The notes under the pieces were generated by a model. It ran no database searches and was not told the origin of the DNA. It was given only the letters and a program-made list of their open reading frames with translations. Positions 8,101 through 13,468 of a DNA stretch of 13,468 nucleotides are shown piece by piece. The stretch lies in assembly GCA_902766675.1 (NCBI GenBank), contig CACXEN010000138.1:1-13468 (forward strand), written 5' to 3'. The position numbers were made by a program, and so were the translations under genes. This stretch comes from an uncultured Erysipelotrichaceae bacterium (GTDB taxonomy: Bacteria; Bacillota_I; Bacilli_A; Erysipelotrichales; Erysipelotrichaceae). Each line of letters starts with the position of its first letter. The first letter of the stretch is position 1.

Positions 8101-8733
8101 GGATGGGCTTATGACATCGGTTATGGTGGATTAGACCACGTTATGGCAAACAATCTAAATGTTAATGTATTAGTACTAGATACTGAAGTATATTCAAATA
8201 CTGGTGGTCAATCTTCAAAAGCTTCACAAGCAGCTTCTATTGCGAAATTCGCAGCTGGTGGTAAAGACTTAGCGAAGAAAGATCTAGGCCAAATCTTCAT
8301 GGAATATGGCACAGCATATGTTGCACAAGTATCTATGGGTGCTAACCAAATTCAAACAATTAAGGCATTCAAAGAGGCTGAAAGCTATGATGGTCCATCC
8401 ATCATCATCGCTTACTCTCCATGTCAAGAACATGGTATTAAGGGTGGCTTAATTAAAGCACCAACAGTTCAAAAGAACGCAGTTGATTGTGGTTATGTAA
8501 CACTATATCGTTTCGATCCTAGAAATGAAAAACCACTAACAATTGACTCTAAAGAACCAAATTGGGATAAATTCAATGAATTCTTAATGAATGAAGCACG
8601 TTACTTCAACTTACCTGCAGTAAAAGGTCAAGAAGAAGCAGAAGCATTATTCGCTAAGACATTGGATGATGCTAAGAAACGTTATGCTAAGTTAGTTACA
8701 AAAGCTAAACTACAAGAAGAAAACGTTGCTTAA
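5173..8733 (+). CDS. nifJ: Pyruvate:ferredoxin (flavodoxin) oxidoreductase
   Basis: A single-chain PFOR of 1186 residues, the usual length. It converts pyruvate and CoA to acetyl-CoA and CO2 and reduces ferredoxin or flavodoxin, the central pyruvate step of anaerobes. Residues match the well-studied Desulfovibrio africanus enzyme: T35 (YPITPSSPMAE) and R118 for substrate, and E68 for thiamine pyrophosphate. The two ferredoxin-type [4Fe-4S] clusters are C694/C697/C700/C704 and C761/C764/C767/C771. The proximal cluster uses C826/C829/C854/C1084. The TPP motif is GGDGWAYDIG (974-983) with N1009 in EVYSNTGGQSS. All cofactor ligands are present, so it should be active. It has its own promoter and terminator. 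Codon choice leans more to C-ending TTC, AAC, CAC and GAC than in its neighbours, which suggests high expression. The ATG follows AGGAGG by only four bases, and the gene ends in tandem TAA codons. Confidence 0.98.
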   Translation: MTTENKKVFEAMDGNTATAHSAYAFTEVAGIYPITPSSPMAENVDAWATAGRTNVFGDKVKVVEMQAEGGAAGTVHGALQAGSLATTFTASQGLLLMIPNLYKLKGELLPGVVHVAARSLATHTLSIFGDHQDVYACRQTGMVMLCSHSVQDCMDLAGAAHLIAIDGLVPVMHFFDGFRTSHEVDKIEVMDYDYLKSLINQEKLEEFRAKALNPHGNAITRGGSQNDDIYFQAAEAQNEHYAKVPEIADKYLKAISEHTGRNYAPFVYYGAEDAERVIVAMGSVTDTIQETIDALVKKGEKVGLIKVYLYRPFSQEYLEKVLPASVKKIAVLDRAKEQGAREPLFLDVCYALRNHKDLTIIGGRYGLSSKDTNPSHINGLYEELKLDNPREEFTIGIDDDVTHLSIDPVDIHIDSDYTSCIFYGLGSDGTVGANKSTVKIIGNNTDLYSQAYFAYDSRKAGGVTRSHLRFGKSPIHSPYYIDKADFISCSLDSYCFKFDMVRNLKEGGTFLLNTTFGADEIADRLPNRMLATLAKKNAKFYIINATKIAEETNMGRHTNTILQSAFFALNEQIMPYATSVELMKDSARHTYARKGEDVVQNNCDAIDRGQSGLVQVEIDPKWADLPVNESLIVPTGDEYFDNNLQRINALEGYDMPVSSFMKYGVLDGSIPENVSFREKRTIATLVPTWDAEKCVECGKCAFACPHATIRPFLLTADEKSKAEEIAKENNFELTTKEPTAAYKGAKEDGLVYRIQLSPANCVGCGVCLTVCPTKALTATDINNEINQEPLADYLYKETEYKPQYGNPMTEAGSSLLMPYFEVSGCCPGCGEAPYYRLASQMFGKDMLVANATGCSMIYCSSTPSTPFVIDNDNNGVAWANSLFEDNAEFGFGMAVSQSVKQAKIYRLMEENLENVEPELKETFQKYIDAKEDRDAQRELKDAIVSGVKASSCEAVKELLDLERDLVGKSVWIVGGDGWAYDIGYGGLDHVMANNLNVNVLVLDTEVYSNTGGQSSKASQAASIAKFAAGGKDLAKKDLGQIFMEYGTAYVAQVSMGANQIQTIKAFKEAESYDGPSIIIAYSPCQEHGIKGGLIKAPTVQKNAVDCGYVTLYRFDPRNEKPLTIDSKEPNWDKFNEFLMNEARYFNLPAVKGQEEAEALFAKTLDDAKKRYAKLVTKAKLQEENVA

Positions 8734-8740
8734 TAAAAGA

Positions 8741-8774
8741 AAATGACAATTACATCTGTAATTGTCATTTTTTT
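8741..8774. terminator. Bidirectional intrinsic terminator between converging genes
   Basis: A perfect 13-bp stem, AAATGACAATTAC (8741-8753) with GTAATTGTCATTT (8758-8770), loop ATCT. On the plus strand it runs into a T-tract to 8774. On the minus strand it runs into TTTTCTTTTATTA. It can end both the PFOR transcript and the opposing glycosyltransferase transcript, whose stop codon (8765-8767) lies inside the stem. Confidence 0.94.
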
Positions 8775-9766
8775 AATACTGATTCATAAACTGCTTTTAA
8801 CTGTTTGCCAATCACTTTGATATCTCTTTCCTTAGCTAATTCAAATGCATTTTCAGTTAGATCAGGTAATTCACCATTTAAGATACCTTTTGCTTTATCG
8901 TAGAATTCATCTAATGTTGTGGCTTTGTAGATATTTTCTCCATCAATGAGCCAATCTTCAAATACGCCAATATCGCGAATGAGTGATTTTGTTTTCATGG
9001 CGCATGCTTCTATGATTGGAATACCTTCTGTTTCTTCATAAGTAGGGAAGATATATAAATCACAACCATTGAGTGCATTTCGAATCATATGTTGTTCTAC
9101 ATAGCCAGGGAATTGTAAGTTAGGAAGTTGTGTTTTCACTGCCTCACGTATCTTTTTAGGAACAGCATATAAAGGGGTATATCCCATCCAGATAAATTTA
9201 TATTCAGGCATTCTTTTTGCAAGTTCAATAAAATCTAGAATGCCTTTTCTTTCTAAATATAAGCCAATTCCTAGAATAACTTTATCTTCCTTACTAAAGC
9301 CATATGTTTCTCTAAATACTTTTGCCTGTTCATCACTGCGGGTAAAAAAGGAGGTATCTATGCCATTACTGATTGCATAGATTGGTGCAGTTAAGCCATA
9401 TCCTTCTAATAAACGCTTAGAATATGGAGTAGGAGTAATAATCGCATCACCATATTGATAACAATGCACAATCCACTTTTTAAAAGCAGGGGATACATAA
9501 TTAGACAAAACAAAACTATTTCTAAAGTCTTCTTCTGTTGAATGTGCATGATATACAATTGGGATGTTTTTTTCTTTTAATCTTTCTGCTAAAAGAACAC
9601 TTTTTAATAAATAGTAATTAATATGTGCTACATCATATGTGTCTGATGGATCTAAAGTATATTCTATACCTTGTGATTCTAATGCTATCTTTTGGTGTTC
9701 TATTGCTTTTCCTAAACCACTTTCTGAAATTAGTTTTTGATCTTCTGTGTACAATAATACTTTCAT
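8765..9766 (-). CDS. GT4 glycosyltransferase, probable glycolipid (diglycosyldiacylglycerol) synthase
   Basis: A 333-residue GT4-family (GT-B fold) glycosyltransferase resembling the streptococcal/Listeria CpoA/LafB type, which adds the second sugar to monoglucosyl-diacylglycerol to form the lipid anchor of lipoteichoic acid. In numbering from an in-frame TTG at 9775, SGLGKA (19-24) is the N-terminal glycine loop and HAHSTEEDFRNSF (76-88) is shared by this subgroup. SNGID is at 136-140, LYLERKGI at 172-179, and the catalytic EX7E pair is E248/E256 in YEETEGIPIIEA. No signal peptide is visible, and such enzymes act at the inner membrane face. I start at the ATG at 9766 (MKVLLYTED, the family N-terminus). 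The ribosome binding site is weak for either start. It diverges from a flippase-like gene and a second glycolipid glycosyltransferase, which supports the pathway. The sugar (glucose or galactose) cannot be read from sequence alone. Confidence 0.88.
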   Translation of the reverse strand: MKVLLYTEDQKLISESGLGKAIEHQKIALESQGIEYTLDPSDTYDVAHINYYLLKSVLLAERLKEKNIPIVYHAHSTEEDFRNSFVLSNYVSPAFKKWIVHCYQYGDAIITPTPYSKRLLEGYGLTAPIYAISNGIDTSFFTRSDEQAKVFRETYGFSKEDKVILGIGLYLERKGILDFIELAKRMPEYKFIWMGYTPLYAVPKKIREAVKTQLPNLQFPGYVEQHMIRNALNGCDLYIFPTYEETEGIPIIEACAMKTKSLIRDIGVFEDWLIDGENIYKATTLDEFYDKAKGILNGELPDLTENAFELAKERDIKVIGKQLKAVYESVLKK

Positions 9767-9824
9767 AACTTTCAATAATTCTTTCTTTCAAATGAAATTC
9801 TTAAATGTTTTTCATACGATATTT

Positions 9825-9854
9825 AGTATAATAATTATATGTGGAAATCGACAA
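9825..9854 (-). promoter_or_regulatory. Predicted promoter of the minus-strand glycosyltransferase
   Basis: On the minus strand, TTGTCG (9854-9849) and TATACT (9830-9825) are 18 nt apart, predicting a start near 9818 and a leader of about 50 nt. The -35 lies within the divergent gene's coding sequence, and the -10 overlaps that gene's -10. Confidence 0.5.
9827..9832 (+). promoter_or_regulatory. -10 box of the flippase/GT-RecX operon, predicting a leaderless mRNA
   Basis: A perfect TATAAT lies six bases before the ATG at 9839, so the expected transcript start coincides with the A of the start codon. No Shine-Dalgarno sequence exists upstream. The -35 region is poor at 16-18 nt spacing. Confidence 0.55.
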
Positions 9855-10930
9855 AAAGAATACTTAAAAGTACACCTTTTAATGTGTTTTTGATATTCTT
9901 ATTAGCTAGTATTGTTTTTTTTGTGGTTCTGAAAGATGATGGCGATCGTGTTCTATCAATTCTTGGAAGAATTAGTATTTTTTCTATTCTAGGCCTTGTT
10001 GGATTAATGATGATAGAAAGACTACTATTAGGCTATAGCTTAATGTTGGAATGTAAGGAAAGTCATCCAGACTATTCATTACTACAAGGTTTTGTGAATG
10101 CATATGTGGCAGGATTATTTTGTAATATTACGCCAGGCGCTAGTGGAGGACAAATTGCGCAAGGATATATCTTCCGTAAACAAGGAATCCCACTATCAAC
10201 TTCTGTTGGAATACTTTGGTTAGATTTTATTGTTTATCAAACAACAATGACATTATTTGTATTATTACTATTATTGCTAAGATTCCATTATTTTTATACA
10301 GTGCATTCTCAATTCTTTTTTATCGTAATATTAGGTTTCTTAGTTAGTTCAATTATCATTGTTTTTTTATGGCTATTAGCAAAATCACCTCGCTTTTATC
10401 ATTGGTTCACAAAGAAGGGTGTATATATTGCGCATCGTTTACATCTAATTAAAGATGTTGAAGCAACTTTAGAAAGAATACATAACCAACTAGCCGCATT
10501 TGATAAAGAAGTAAATTTGCTAGGTAAGCGAAGAAGAATGCTTGCGAAAATGGCACTTTGTAACTTTTTGAGATTGGTTATTTACTATAGCATTCCATTT
10601 TTCTGCGCAAAAGCATTACATATACAAGTTGGACTTTCACAAATAATAGATATCATTTGTTTGAGTTCTTTTGTGGCAATGGTAAATGCTTTCTTACCTA
10701 TGCCAGGTAGCTCTGGTGGTACAGAGGCAACATTCTTATTGATGTTTTCTACAATATTTAAAAGTGTAGATGCAAAATCAATCATGATCTTATGGCGATT
10801 AGTCACATATTATCAAGTTTTAATTATCGGAGCGTTGGTTTTCTTTATCGCAAAAGTATATTATGCAAGAAAATCAAATGTTTCGAATAGAATAGAAGAT
10901 GATAAACTACAAAATGAGGGACAATTATGA
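9839..10930 (+). CDS. Flippase-like / LPG synthase transmembrane-domain protein (UPF0104/YbhN type)
   Basis: A 363-residue polytopic membrane protein of the family that includes YbhN, AglD and the membrane half of the lysyl-phosphatidylglycerol synthase MprF. Hydrophobic segments lie near 14-31, 43-69, 86-96, 122-148, 159-181, 237-257, 267-288 and 322-341. Two matching glycine motifs mark an internal duplication: NITPGASGGQ (96-105) and MPGSSGGTE (288-296). A charged loop (about 200-236) separates the halves. Members without the MprF catalytic domain are thought to move or handle lipid-linked substrates, and relatives sit beside glycolipid glycosyltransferases in streptococci and Listeria. 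From this context a role in glycolipid transport or export for lipoteichoic acid is inferred. The C-terminal tail is hydrophilic. The stop overlaps the next start (ATGA), implying translational coupling. The ATG lacks a ribosome binding site and no alternative start exists before the first membrane helix. Confidence 0.88.
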   Translation: MWKSTKRILKSTPFNVFLIFLLASIVFFVVLKDDGDRVLSILGRISIFSILGLVGLMMIERLLLGYSLMLECKESHPDYSLLQGFVNAYVAGLFCNITPGASGGQIAQGYIFRKQGIPLSTSVGILWLDFIVYQTTMTLFVLLLLLLRFHYFYTVHSQFFFIVILGFLVSSIIIVFLWLLAKSPRFYHWFTKKGVYIAHRLHLIKDVEATLERIHNQLAAFDKEVNLLGKRRRMLAKMALCNFLRLVIYYSIPFFCAKALHIQVGLSQIIDIICLSSFVAMVNAFLPMPGSSGGTEATFLLMFSTIFKSVDAKSIMILWRLVTYYQVLIIGALVFFIAKVYYARKSNVSNRIEDDKLQNEGQL

Positions 10931-12915
10931 GAATTGGACTATTTACAGATACATTCCCACCTGAAATAAATGGTGTGGCAAATAGCACATATATCTTGTT
11001 TCAAGGCTTAAAGAAACAAGGACACGATGTTTTTGTGGTTACTACTTTTGCGGGAGTAGGTAGAGCAAAATGGGATGAGAATCATGAAATATTACGATTA
11101 GCTGGTGTAGAACTTCCATTTTTATATGGTTATGTTATGACAGCACCATTTCATAATAATGCACTAAAAATCATTCGTAGTTTGCAATTGGATGTGATTC
11201 ATGCACAAACAGAATTTGGTGTAGGAATATTTGCGAGAATTTGCTCAAAACAATTAGGTATTCCTCTTGTGTCTACGTATCACACAACATATGAGGATTA
11301 TACGCACTATGTAAATTTTGTACATGCAAAATCAATTGATGATTTAGCAAAAAAAGGTGTGGCTAAGCTTTCACAAATATATGGAGATTCTTCACAAGAA
11401 GTTATTGTGCCAAGTGAAAAGACAAAAGAATTATTAGAAAAATATAAAGTACATAAAGATATTAGTGTCATACCAACTGGTCTTGATTTAGAACAATTTC
11501 ATCCAACAAAACATACAATCATTGAGCGCAAACAAATTCGCAAAGAATTTGGGTTTGAAGATAATGATAAAGTAATCATTTATGTTGGACGTTTAGCAAA
11601 AGAAAAATCACTAGATATTATTCTAAGAGCTTTTGCATTATTAAAACCTAAAAATCTACCAATTAAATTATTGGTTGTAGGTGGTGGACCGGAGTTTGAT
11701 CATTTGGTAAAAATGAACCAAGAATTAAATAATGCGAATAATGTAAAATTTGCAGGTCCAATTCCATCTGTAGCAATATCAGACTTTTATAATGCGGCAG
11801 ATGCATTTGTGAGTGCATCCCAAACAGAAACACAAGGAATGACATTTATCGAAGCAATGGCTAGTGGATTGCCACTATTTGCTAGAAAAGATGAAGTTTT
11901 AAAAGATTTAATTGTGGAGAATGAAACAGGATATTATTTCTTAGATGAAGAAGATTTAGCGAAAAAATTAGAAGAATTCTTACATATTGATTCAGACACA
12001 ATGAATAAAATTCATGAGAACTGCCTAAATTGTGTCCATAATTATGGAAGTGATAAATTCTGTGATGATATTTTGAAATTGTATCAAAGAGTAGTAGATG
12101 AATATGAAGAAGAATATTTCATTCAAGATGTAAATTTTAGAAGTGATTATGTTGTATTGCATATTGAGAAAGATAATGAAGATGAAAGATTAAAAGTGTC
12201 TATTGAAGATTATTATATGCATGATCTGAAACCAAATAAGACGCTTACAAAGCATCTATACAACATCCTCATGAAGGAACAATATATCAATCAAGGCTAT
12301 CATCAAGCATTGCGTAAATTAAGTGTAAAAGATCGATCCAAAAAAGAAATTGTGGATTGGTTACGATTAAAAAAGATATATTCAGAAGATGTTATTGATA
12401 TTATTTTAGACAAATTAGAATCATTTGGTTTTATAGATGATAATCGCTTTTGCGAAGAAGAAATCTTGCGATTAAAGCTTTCCAAAAAAGGAAAGAATAA
12501 AATTATTCATGATTTAAAATTAAAAGGATTTAATGAACAATTTATCAAAGATAAACTGGATAATTATCAAGATGAAGAAGTCAATGCATGTGAAAGTGCT
12601 AAAAAAATGAAGGAAAGTGCAAAAGGGACTTCTGTATATAAATTAAAGACGAAGATTAAATCGAAATTATTGCGTCAAGGATATGACTATAGCGTGATTG
12701 AAAGAGCGATTAGTCAATTAGATTTCAGTGAAGAATCTAGTAAGCAAGTAGAGAATGTAAAAAAATATATTGAAAAAGCACATCGAAGATACGAAAAGAA
12801 ATATAATAGTAATGAATTAAAAAGTAAGATATATCAATACTGTTTACAACAAGGATTTGAATCAGATGATATTCAAAGAGCATTAGAAGAGGTGGATTAT
12901 GATAAAGACAATTAA
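10927..12915 (+). CDS. Fusion: GT4 diacylglycerol glucosyltransferase + RecX
   Basis: One uninterrupted 662-residue frame holds two proteins. Residues 1 to about 395 form a GT4 enzyme like the 1,2-diacylglycerol 3-glucosyltransferases (Acholeplasma MGS, Listeria LafA): MRIGLFTDTFPPEINGV at the start, IHAQTEFGVG, the subgroup signature STYHTTYEDYTHYV, VIPTGLDLEQF, YVGRLAKEKS and the catalytic EX7E pair E301/E309. It should make monoglucosyl-diacylglycerol. From about 399 to 662 a full-length RecX follows: the N-terminal piece VLHIEKDNEDERLKVSIEDYYMHDL, then helical repeats ALRKLSVKDRSKKEIVDWL, KLSKKGKNKIIHDLKLKGF, TKIKSKLLRQGYDYSVIERA and LKSKIYQYCLQQGFESDDI. RecX modulates RecA filaments. No ribosome binding site or good ATG/GTG/TTG is seen at the junction, so the parts are probably made together. 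A GAGGG site (10916-10920) precedes the start. It is in an operon with the flippase-like gene and overlaps the next gene by 17 bases. Confidence 0.92.
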   Translation: MRIGLFTDTFPPEINGVANSTYILFQGLKKQGHDVFVVTTFAGVGRAKWDENHEILRLAGVELPFLYGYVMTAPFHNNALKIIRSLQLDVIHAQTEFGVGIFARICSKQLGIPLVSTYHTTYEDYTHYVNFVHAKSIDDLAKKGVAKLSQIYGDSSQEVIVPSEKTKELLEKYKVHKDISVIPTGLDLEQFHPTKHTIIERKQIRKEFGFEDNDKVIIYVGRLAKEKSLDIILRAFALLKPKNLPIKLLVVGGGPEFDHLVKMNQELNNANNVKFAGPIPSVAISDFYNAADAFVSASQTETQGMTFIEAMASGLPLFARKDEVLKDLIVENETGYYFLDEEDLAKKLEEFLHIDSDTMNKIHENCLNCVHNYGSDKFCDDILKLYQRVVDEYEEEYFIQDVNFRSDYVVLHIEKDNEDERLKVSIEDYYMHDLKPNKTLTKHLYNILMKEQYINQGYHQALRKLSVKDRSKKEIVDWLRLKKIYSEDVIDIILDKLESFGFIDDNRFCEEEILRLKLSKKGKNKIIHDLKLKGFNEQFIKDKLDNYQDEEVNACESAKKMKESAKGTSVYKLKTKIKSKLLRQGYDYSVIERAISQLDFSEESSKQVENVKKYIEKAHRRYEKKYNSNELKSKIYQYCLQQGFESDDIQRALEEVDYDKDN

Positions 12916-13468
12916 AGAGTTTGTAGAAAAGGATAAATTGGAATTGCCTTTATTAATAAAAGATTGCAAGAATGGTACAACAAGTAAAGGTGCTCCATAT
13001 TTAAGTTTAATATTACAAGATAGAAGTGGCACAATCGATGGTAAATTCTGGGATGTAAAACCAGAAGAGGTTGAACTCGCAAAAGTAGGCACAATTGCGA
13101 ATTTCACTTTTGAAGTACTTTTGTATAATCAAAATTTACAACTTCGTATTAATCGTATTTCTGCTATTGATGCCAGTGAATATAATTTAGAAGATTATGT
13201 TTTAGTTGCTGAAGAAGATGAAGATATCAGACGTAAAAAGTTGGAAGACTTTGTTGCATCGATTGATAATAGTACATACCAAACATTAATTAAGGGTATG
13301 CTAGAAAAAGTTGGAGATAAATATTTCTCTTATCCAGCTGCAGCGAAGATTCATCATAGCTTTTTAGGTGGACTATCTTCTCATTCATTGAGTATGGCAG
13401 AGCTATTAGAAGATGTATGTAGACATTATCCACAATTAGATAGAAATCTATTGTTATCTGGTGCTTTA
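12899..13468 (+). CDS. yhaM: YhaM-type 3'-5' exoribonuclease, 3'-truncated by window
   Basis: The first 190 residues of a YhaM family exonuclease (OB fold plus HD domain), which trims RNA and single-stranded DNA from the 3' end; the full protein is about 315 residues. The N-terminal OB-like part reads LIKDCKNGTTSKGAPYLSLILQDRSGTIDGKFWD and continues to LRINRISAID. A linker leads to the HD-domain start, AAAKIHHSFLGGLSSHSLSMAELL. The frame runs off the end at LLLSGAL, just where the metal-binding HD pair is expected. The ATG at 12899 lies inside the preceding gene, overlapping it by 17 bases, behind GAAGAGGTGG (12886-12895). The overlap suggests translational coupling with the GT-RecX gene. No stop codon lies within the window. 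Confidence 0.93.
   Translation, partial: MIKTIKEFVEKDKLELPLLIKDCKNGTTSKGAPYLSLILQDRSGTIDGKFWDVKPEEVELAKVGTIANFTFEVLLYNQNLQLRINRISAIDASEYNLEDYVLVAEEDEDIRRKKLEDFVASIDNSTYQTLIKGMLEKVGDKYFSYPAAAKIHHSFLGGLSSHSLSMAELLEDVCRHYPQLDRNLLLSGAL

Noticed and set aside
12121..12230. Separate recX gene starting inside the fused frame
   Set aside because: No Shine-Dalgarno sequence or ATG/GTG/TTG sits at the domain junction. The first in-frame ATG falls within the RecX N-terminal segment and would truncate it.
12883..13107. Two minus-strand open frames at the GT-RecX/yhaM junction
   Set aside because: The plus strand encodes the end of RecX and the conserved YhaM OB fold here; the antisense frames have no recognisable features.

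Overview
The window is 13.5 kb of AT-rich, densely packed bacterial chromosome from a low-GC, Gram-positive (Bacillota) anaerobe. The evidence is strong AGGAGG-type ribosome binding sites, a T-box leader in front of hisS-aspS, the relA / hisS-aspS / 6S RNA order known from Bacillus, a YneF protein, an LTA-type glycolipid glycosyltransferase pair and a clostridial-type pyruvate:ferredoxin oxidoreductase. The combination resembles Erysipelotrichia-like Bacillota, but that placement is inference and no search was run. I see no insertion sequence, prophage, CRISPR array, tRNA or rRNA.

Region 1 (1-4634), stringent response and aminoacylation: the 3' part of relA (Rel, cut by the window start), a predicted promoter inside a perfect palindrome, a T-box leader with overlapping Asp/His specifier codons (GACAC), then hisS and aspS, ending in an intrinsic terminator. 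The leader would couple both synthetases to uncharged tRNA, the same kind of signal that Rel senses on the ribosome.

Region 2 (4635-5110): an RNA gene I read as 6S RNA (RNA polymerase regulator), with a -10 box placed exactly 7 nt before its closing stem and a U-tract at its end. It is followed by the small membrane protein gene yneF with its own promoter and terminator.

Region 3 (5111-8774): a monocistronic, probably highly expressed pyruvate:ferredoxin oxidoreductase gene with all cofactor residues in place. It is closed by a long bidirectional terminator shared with the converging gene downstream.

Region 4 (8765-13468), membrane glycolipids plus nucleic-acid functions: a minus-strand GT4 glycosyltransferase (second glycolipid step, CpoA/LafB-like) diverges from a plus-strand operon. 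That operon holds a flippase-fold membrane protein (probably leaderless mRNA), a 662-residue fusion of a diacylglycerol glucosyltransferase with a complete RecX domain, and the start of a YhaM-type 3'-5' exoribonuclease cut by the window end. The last three genes overlap one another and look translationally coupled. The GT-RecX fusion, which puts membrane glycolipid synthesis and a RecA modulator on one polypeptide, is the most unusual item in the window.
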